Positions 5,783-9,180 of a stretch of 9,180 nt of DNA are shown piece by piece. Position 1 is the stretch's first letter. Each line of letters begins with the position of its first letter. The notes below the pieces were generated by a model that did not search any database, was not told the DNA's origin, and saw only the letters and a program-made list of their open reading frames with translations. A program made the position numbers and the translations under genes. Source of the DNA: SZAS-79 sp038211455 (lineage in GTDB: Bacteria; Pseudomonadota; Gammaproteobacteria; Burkholderiales; SG8-39); contig JBBQVP010000171.1 of the NCBI GenBank assembly GCA_038211455.1, positions 1-9,180 on the forward strand, read 5' to 3'.

Positions 5783-5804
5783 ATTGTGTAGGATCATCGA
5801 TCCC

Positions 5805-7229
5805 ATGGCGCGCGCACCGCAGAACAACTCGCAGAACTCGCAACGCAACCGCGAACCGGTCGATCCGCAGCTGCTTGCGCTGCGCGTGCCGCCGCATTCC
5901 GTCGAAGCCGAGCAGTCGCTACTGGGCGGGCTGCTGCTCGACAATCAGGCATGGGAGAAGATCGCGGATCTCGTCTCTGACGGCGACTTCTATCGCGACG
6001 ATCACCGCCGCATCTTCCGGCATATCGGCAAGCTGATCGAGGCCAGCCGGCCAGCCGATGTGGTCACGGTGCTCGAATCGATCGAGGCGAGCGAGGACAA
6101 GGACAAGACTGGCGGCGTGGCTTACCTGGGCTCGCTGTCGCAGAACACGCCGAGCGCCCTAAATATCCGGCGTTATGCGGAACTGGTGCGCGAGCGAGCG
6201 GTGCAGAGGAAGCTCGCGCAGGTTGCGACCGACATTGCCGAGCTCGCGCTCAGCCCCTCGGGCAAGGACGTGGGGCAGCTTCTCGACGAGGCCGAGACCC
6301 GGATCCTGGAAATCGGCGAAGCAGGCACGCGCGACCGGACGGGCTTCGAGGAGATCCAGCCGGTGCTTGCGCGGGTGATGGAGCGGATCGATTTTCTTTA
6401 CCATCGAGACAATCCCTCGGACGTGACCGGGGTGCCGACCGGATTCGTCGACCTGGATGAGAAGACCGCCGGTCTGCAGCCGGGTGACCTGATCATCGTT
6501 GCAGGGCGTCCGTCGATGGGCAAGACAGCGTTTGCGCTGAACATGGCCGAAAACGTGGCGGTTGGCAACGGTCTGCCGGTCGCGGTCTTCAGCATGGAAA
6601 TGGGCGGAACGCAGCTGGCGATGCGCATGCTCGGTTCGATATCACGCGTCGACCAGCACCGAATGCGCACCGGGCGGCTCAACGACGAAGAATGGGGAAA
6701 GCTGTCCAGTGCCATGGGCAAGTTGCACGATGCGCCGATCTTCATTGATGAAACGGCCGCTCTGAACGCGCTGGAGTTGCGCTCACGTGCGCGAAGATTG
6801 CGCCGCCAGTGCGGGAAACTCGGCCTGATCGTGGTCGACTACCTGCAACTGATGTCCGGCTCCAGCCAGAGCAGCAGTGAAAACCGCGCTACCGAGATTT
6901 CCGAGATTTCGCGTGGATTGAAGGCGCTGGCCAAGGAACTCGAGGTGCCGGTGGTCGCGCTGTCGCAGCTCAACCGCGCCCTTGAGCAAAGGAATGACAA
7001 GCGCCCGATGATGTCCGACCTGCGCGAGTCGGGCGCTATCGAGCAGGATGCCGACGTCATCCTGTTCATTTATCGAGACGAGGTGTATTTTCCCGACAAG
7101 CCCGAATCTCGCGGCGTTGCCGAAGTAATCATCGGCAAGCAGCGGAACGGGCCGATCGGCAAGGTGGAACTGACTTTCCTCGGGCAATACACCCGATTCG
7201 AGAATCGCGCGAGTCCCGGCGGGTATTGA
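5805..7229 (+). CDS. dnaB: Replicative DNA helicase DnaB
   Basis: Hexameric 5'-3' helicase that unwinds DNA at the fork and recruits primase. The 474 residues match E. coli DnaB (471). The N-terminal DnaB_N domain spans about 28-130 (PPHSVEAEQSLLGGLLLDN). A linker follows, then the RecA-like domain from about 200: Walker A GRPSMGKT (234-241), catalytic Glu265 in SMEMGG, Walker B LIVVDYLQLM (341-350), the SDLRESGAIEQDADVILFIYRDE block (404-426) and the arginine finger R447 in GKQRNGP. No intein is present, although this family often hosts them. The ATG at 5805 fits the family start; an in-frame TTG at 5742 would put the terminator inside the gene and is rejected. AGGA (5790-5793, 11 nt away) is a weak ribosome-binding site. 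No convincing promoter is visible between the terminator and the ATG. Confidence 0.97.
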   Translation: MARAPQNNSQNSQRNREPVDPQLLALRVPPHSVEAEQSLLGGLLLDNQAWEKIADLVSDGDFYRDDHRRIFRHIGKLIEASRPADVVTVLESIEASEDKDKTGGVAYLGSLSQNTPSALNIRRYAELVRERAVQRKLAQVATDIAELALSPSGKDVGQLLDEAETRILEIGEAGTRDRTGFEEIQPVLARVMERIDFLYHRDNPSDVTGVPTGFVDLDEKTAGLQPGDLIIVAGRPSMGKTAFALNMAENVAVGNGLPVAVFSMEMGGTQLAMRMLGSISRVDQHRMRTGRLNDEEWGKLSSAMGKLHDAPIFIDETAALNALELRSRARRLRRQCGKLGLIVVDYLQLMSGSSQSSSENRATEISEISRGLKALAKELEVPVVALSQLNRALEQRNDKRPMMSDLRESGAIEQDADVILFIYRDEVYFPDKPESRGVAEVIIGKQRNGPIGKVELTFLGQYTRFENRASPGGY

Positions 7230-7254
7230 GGCCGGGTAGGTGGTAGAGCCGCTC

Positions 7255-7268
7255 CCGCATCGATGCGG
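7255..7268. other. 14-bp perfect palindrome downstream of dnaB
   Basis: CCGCATCGATGCGG is a perfect dyad in the 78-bp gap between the dnaB stop and the CDGSH gene. There is no following T-run, so it is not a classical terminator. It could be a protein-binding site or a processing hairpin, or chance in GC-rich sequence. I see no other strong signal in this gap. Confidence 0.4.
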
Positions 7269-7307
7269 CGCACGGGACGGCAGCCCGGCAACGATCCTGG
7301 AGGCATC

Positions 7308-7544
7308 ATGACCGAACCCTTCGTGGCGCAGAAATCCCCGTTCGCAGTTGAACTCGCCCCCGGCGATTACTGGTGGTGTGCTTGCGGGCGCTCCAAGCGA
7401 CAGCCGTTCTGTGACGGCTCGCACAAGGGCAGCGGCATCGACCCAATGAAGTTTTCAGTCACAGAGGCCCAGAAGGTCTGGCTGTGCGGCTGCAAGCGCA
7501 GCGCCGCGAAGCCGCTTTGCGACGGGTCGCACACCAAGCTCTGA
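7308..7544 (+). CDS. Tandem CDGSH iron-sulfur domain protein
   Basis: Small 78-residue protein with two CDGSH motifs of the form C-x-C-...-P-x-C-D-G-S-H. Ligands of the first are C24, C26, C35 and H39 (CACGRSKRQPFCDGSH); ligands of the second are C60, C62, C71 and H75 (CGCKRSAAKPLCDGSH). Each should bind a [2Fe-2S] cluster with three Cys and one His, as in the mitoNEET/MiNT superfamily. There is no signal peptide or membrane anchor, so it is likely a soluble cytoplasmic protein in electron transfer or iron/redox handling; the precise role is unknown. The ATG at 7308 is chosen over the in-frame ATG at 7263 because GGAGG (7299-7303) is 4 nt upstream, whereas the other has no ribosome-binding site. 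It is co-oriented with dnaB 78 bp upstream and convergent with phoH. Confidence 0.9.
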   Translation: MTEPFVAQKSPFAVELAPGDYWWCACGRSKRQPFCDGSHKGSGIDPMKFSVTEAQKVWLCGCKRSAAKPLCDGSHTKL

Positions 7545-7597
7545 AACGCCCCAAGCCGGCGGTCAGGGCGCACCGATTCGTTCGGGCGGTGGCGTGC

Positions 7598-9115
7598 CTA
7601 GAGCACTTCGCCGGCGTAGTCGGCAAGCCGGGAACGTTCACCTCGCGCGAGCGTCACGTGTCCGGAGTGATCCCAGCCCTTGAACCGGTCCACCACGTAG
7701 GTCAGTCCCGATGACCCTTCCGTAAGGTAAGGCGTGTCGATCTGCGCAATATTGCCAAGGCAGACCACCTTCGTCCCCGGCCCCGCGCGAGTGATCAGCG
7801 TTTTCATCTGCTTGGGCGTCAGGTTCTGCGCCTCGTCGATGATCAGGAACTTGTTTATGAACGTGCGTCCGCGCATAAAATTCAGCGACTTGATCTTGAT
7901 CCGTGAACGCACCAGGTCGCGCGTTGCGGCGCGCCCCCATTCGCCCCCGGTTTCGTCAGTGGCATTCAGGACGTCGAGGTTGTCCTCAAATGCGCCCATC
8001 CACGGCGTCATTTTTTCCTCCTCGGTCCCTGGGAGGAACCCGATATCCTCGCCGATGGGCACCGTAACCCGGGTGACGATGATCTCGGAGTAGCGCTTCT
8101 CATCCAGCACCTGGGTAAGCCCCGATGCGAGCGCGAGCAGCGTCTTGCCGGTTCCCGCCTGGCCGAGCAGCGTGACGAAATCCACGGCGGGATTCATCAG
8201 CAGGTTGAGGGCAAAATTCTGCTCACGATTGCGCGATGTGATTCCCCAGACCGAGTTCTTGACATGCGCGAAATCGCGCAGGGTTTCCAGGACCGCTACC
8301 CGGCCGCGTATTTCCATCACCACCCCGTACAGAGGCCGCTCGCCTGATTCGTCGTAGACGAACTGGTTGACGAAAAGGTTCGGGACCAGGGGGCCGCGCA
8401 CCCGGGAGTAGGTGTGCCCTTCCTTCTTCCAGGACTCCATTTCCTTGCCATGCGTGTCCCAGAACTCCTCCGGAAGTCGCATGACCCCGGTGTAGAGGAG
8501 ATCGCTATCCTCGATCACCTTGTCGTTCGAGTAGTCCTCCGCCGCAAGCCCCAGCGCGCGGGCCTTGATCCGCATGTTGATGTCCTTGGTGACAAGGATC
8601 ACCTCGCGCTGCGGGCTGCTGTTCTGCAGATGGCGCACGACGGAAAGGATCTGGTTGTCCGTCTTCCCCATGGGCAGCGCCACGGGCAGGTCGCTGCTGA
8701 TGTATTCGGTCTGCAGGAAAATCCGTCCGGTGGGCGCCTCGCCGGCTTTGGCGAGAAGCGGAATTCCCTTGCTGATGTCACCGGCGGTTCCGCCTGCCGT
8801 GGAGGAAACGATCTCGTCGAGGAATCGGCTGGCCTGTCGCGCATTGCGCGAAACGTCGGAGAGCCCTTTCTTGTGGTTGTCGAGTTCTTCGAGCGTCCCG
8901 ATGGGCAGGTATACGTCGTGTTCCTCGAAGCGAAACAGGCTCGTCGGGTCGTGCATCATCACGTTCGTGTCGAGAACGAACAGCTTGGTGACGGGCTTTT
9001 TCGCCTTGGAGCGGGAGCGTTTCTTGGTCAAGGGTGCGGAGGTAGGAGAGGCTTCGGTGAACTCGCTGCGGACGTCGTCGTTGCTGCTGTCGGGACGGTC
9101 ATAGGGTTTTAACAA
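7598..9115 (-). CDS. PhoH family protein: PIN ribonuclease domain fused to PhoH ATPase
   Basis: A 505-residue protein of the PhoH2/YlaK type. After a charged, disordered-looking N-terminus with a basic stretch KKRSRSKAKK (31-40), a PIN domain covers about 43-190: LFVLDTNVMMHD with D49, LEELD with E77, KTDNQIL with D153 and VTKDINMRIKA with D178, the acidic residues of a metal-dependent RNase site. The PhoH ATPase domain covers about 295-505: Walker A GQAGTGKT (318-325), IVTRVTVPIGEDIGFLPGT (346-364), Walker B FLIIDEAQNLTPKQMK (423-438), and GNIAQIDTPYL with the C-terminal LARGERSRLADYAGEVL. PIN-PhoH proteins studied elsewhere unwind and cleave RNA using ATP; that activity is inferred here. 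The start is TTG at 9113-9115, supported by AGGAGGT 8 nt upstream and the lack of any in-frame ATG before M53. It overlaps the upstream peroxiredoxin gene by 17 nt. Confidence 0.93.
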   Translation of the reverse strand: MLKPYDRPDSSNDDVRSEFTEASPTSAPLTKKRSRSKAKKPVTKLFVLDTNVMMHDPTSLFRFEEHDVYLPIGTLEELDNHKKGLSDVSRNARQASRFLDEIVSSTAGGTAGDISKGIPLLAKAGEAPTGRIFLQTEYISSDLPVALPMGKTDNQILSVVRHLQNSSPQREVILVTKDINMRIKARALGLAAEDYSNDKVIEDSDLLYTGVMRLPEEFWDTHGKEMESWKKEGHTYSRVRGPLVPNLFVNQFVYDESGERPLYGVVMEIRGRVAVLETLRDFAHVKNSVWGITSRNREQNFALNLLMNPAVDFVTLLGQAGTGKTLLALASGLTQVLDEKRYSEIIVTRVTVPIGEDIGFLPGTEEEKMTPWMGAFEDNLDVLNATDETGGEWGRAATRDLVRSRIKIKSLNFMRGRTFINKFLIIDEAQNLTPKQMKTLITRAGPGTKVVCLGNIAQIDTPYLTEGSSGLTYVVDRFKGWDHSGHVTLARGERSRLADYAGEVL

Positions 9116-9180
9116 AGCTCAGTACCTCCTCTACGTGGCCGGGAACCTTCAAACCGCGCCATTCGCGCACCAGCACGCCC
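9099..9180 (-). CDS. bcp: Peroxiredoxin (Bcp/PrxQ type), 3' end only
   Basis: The minus strand entering from the right edge has an open frame whose last 26 codons read GVLVREWRGLKVPGHVEE followed by VLSFVKTL, ending with TGA at 9099-9101. This matches the C-terminus of betaproteobacterial Bcp/PrxQ thiol peroxidases, where DGVLRREWRGVKVPGHVDEVL-like tails are typical. These enzymes reduce hydroperoxides with thioredoxin. The catalytic cysteines lie outside the window, so the call rests on this short tail alone. The gene runs 17 nt into phoH, in another frame, and contains the phoH Shine-Dalgarno, so the two are probably one transcript with coupled translation. Confidence 0.72.
   Translation of the reverse strand, partial: GVLVREWRGLKVPGHVEEVLSFVKTL
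9124..9130 (-). promoter_or_regulatory. Shine-Dalgarno that decides the phoH TTG start
   Basis: On the minus strand AGGAGGT, near-perfect complementarity to the 16S rRNA 3' end, stands 8 nt before the TTG at 9113-9115. It lies within the coding end of the upstream peroxiredoxin gene. It fixes the start of phoH, which has no ATG or GTG candidate nearby. Confidence 0.85.

Noticed and set aside
5789..5794. TAGGAT as a possible -10 for dnaB
   Set aside because: Only four of six bases match and there is no -35-like sequence at the right distance.
5742..5804. Upstream TTG extension of dnaB
   Set aside because: The extension would translate the rplI terminator hairpin and does not resemble any DnaB N-terminus.
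7263..7307. Upstream ATG for the CDGSH protein
   Set aside because: No SD, it starts within a palindrome, and its 15 extra residues look like translated non-coding sequence; ATG 7308 has GGAGG upstream.
7545..7597. Possible terminator between the convergent CDGSH and phoH genes
   Set aside because: CACCG (7571-7575) can pair with CGGTG (7587-7591), and CCGA with TCGG inside it, but there is no T-run on either strand, so I do not call it an intrinsic terminator.
8414..9112. Plus-strand open frame opposite phoH
   Set aside because: It is antisense to a well-supported PIN-PhoH gene; the predicted protein resembles no family.
1..9180. Search for CRISPR, insertion sequences, phage genes, toxin-antitoxin or novel defence system
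   Set aside because: Every substantial open frame with support is a conserved housekeeping gene; no direct-repeat array, transposase motif or island-like compositional shift was seen.

Overview
This is an ordinary-looking chromosomal housekeeping window from a GC-rich Gram-negative bacterium, most likely a betaproteobacterium. The inference rests on three points: the gene order rnr-rlmB ... rpsF-priB-rpsR-rplI-dnaB, a PriB protein of the form whose core reads LRYTPSGLP and AAGFLAAKSQRS, and a PIN-PhoH ATPase gene directly downstream of a PrxQ/Bcp-type peroxiredoxin gene. I cannot name a genus.

Left end (1-2325): a tRNA-Leu(CAG) gene on the minus strand faces away from rnr (RNase R) on the plus strand. 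The tRNA has a near-consensus sigma70 promoter whose -35 box covers the GTG start codon of rnr.

RNA-processing block (145-4015): rnr, rlmB (23S rRNA Gm2251 methyltransferase) and a D-2-hydroxyacid dehydrogenase overlap each other by 4 bp (ATGA) and probably form one translationally coupled transcript.

Ribosomal protein and replication block (4012-7229): a good sigma70 promoter at the end of the dehydrogenase gene drives a leader of about 110 nt with three successive stem-loops, the last a candidate S6:S18 autoregulatory element. It is followed by rpsF (S6), priB (primosomal protein), rpsR (S18) and rplI (L9). A strong intrinsic terminator separates rplI from dnaB, the replicative helicase. 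PriB and DnaB both act in replication restart and link this ribosomal operon to replication.

Right end (7230-9180): a small tandem CDGSH iron-sulfur protein gene follows dnaB. It converges on a minus-strand pair, a peroxiredoxin gene (only its 3' end is in the window) and phoH (PIN domain plus PhoH ATPase), which overlap by 17 nt.

No gap exceeds 300 bases. I see no mobile element, CRISPR array, prophage gene, toxin-antitoxin pair or defence system, and I did not find a previously undescribed system. The points worth a second look are regulatory and architectural: the tRNA promoter/rnr start overlap, the structured rpsF leader, the terminator before dnaB, the GK-repeat N-terminus of S18, and the coupled overlaps.
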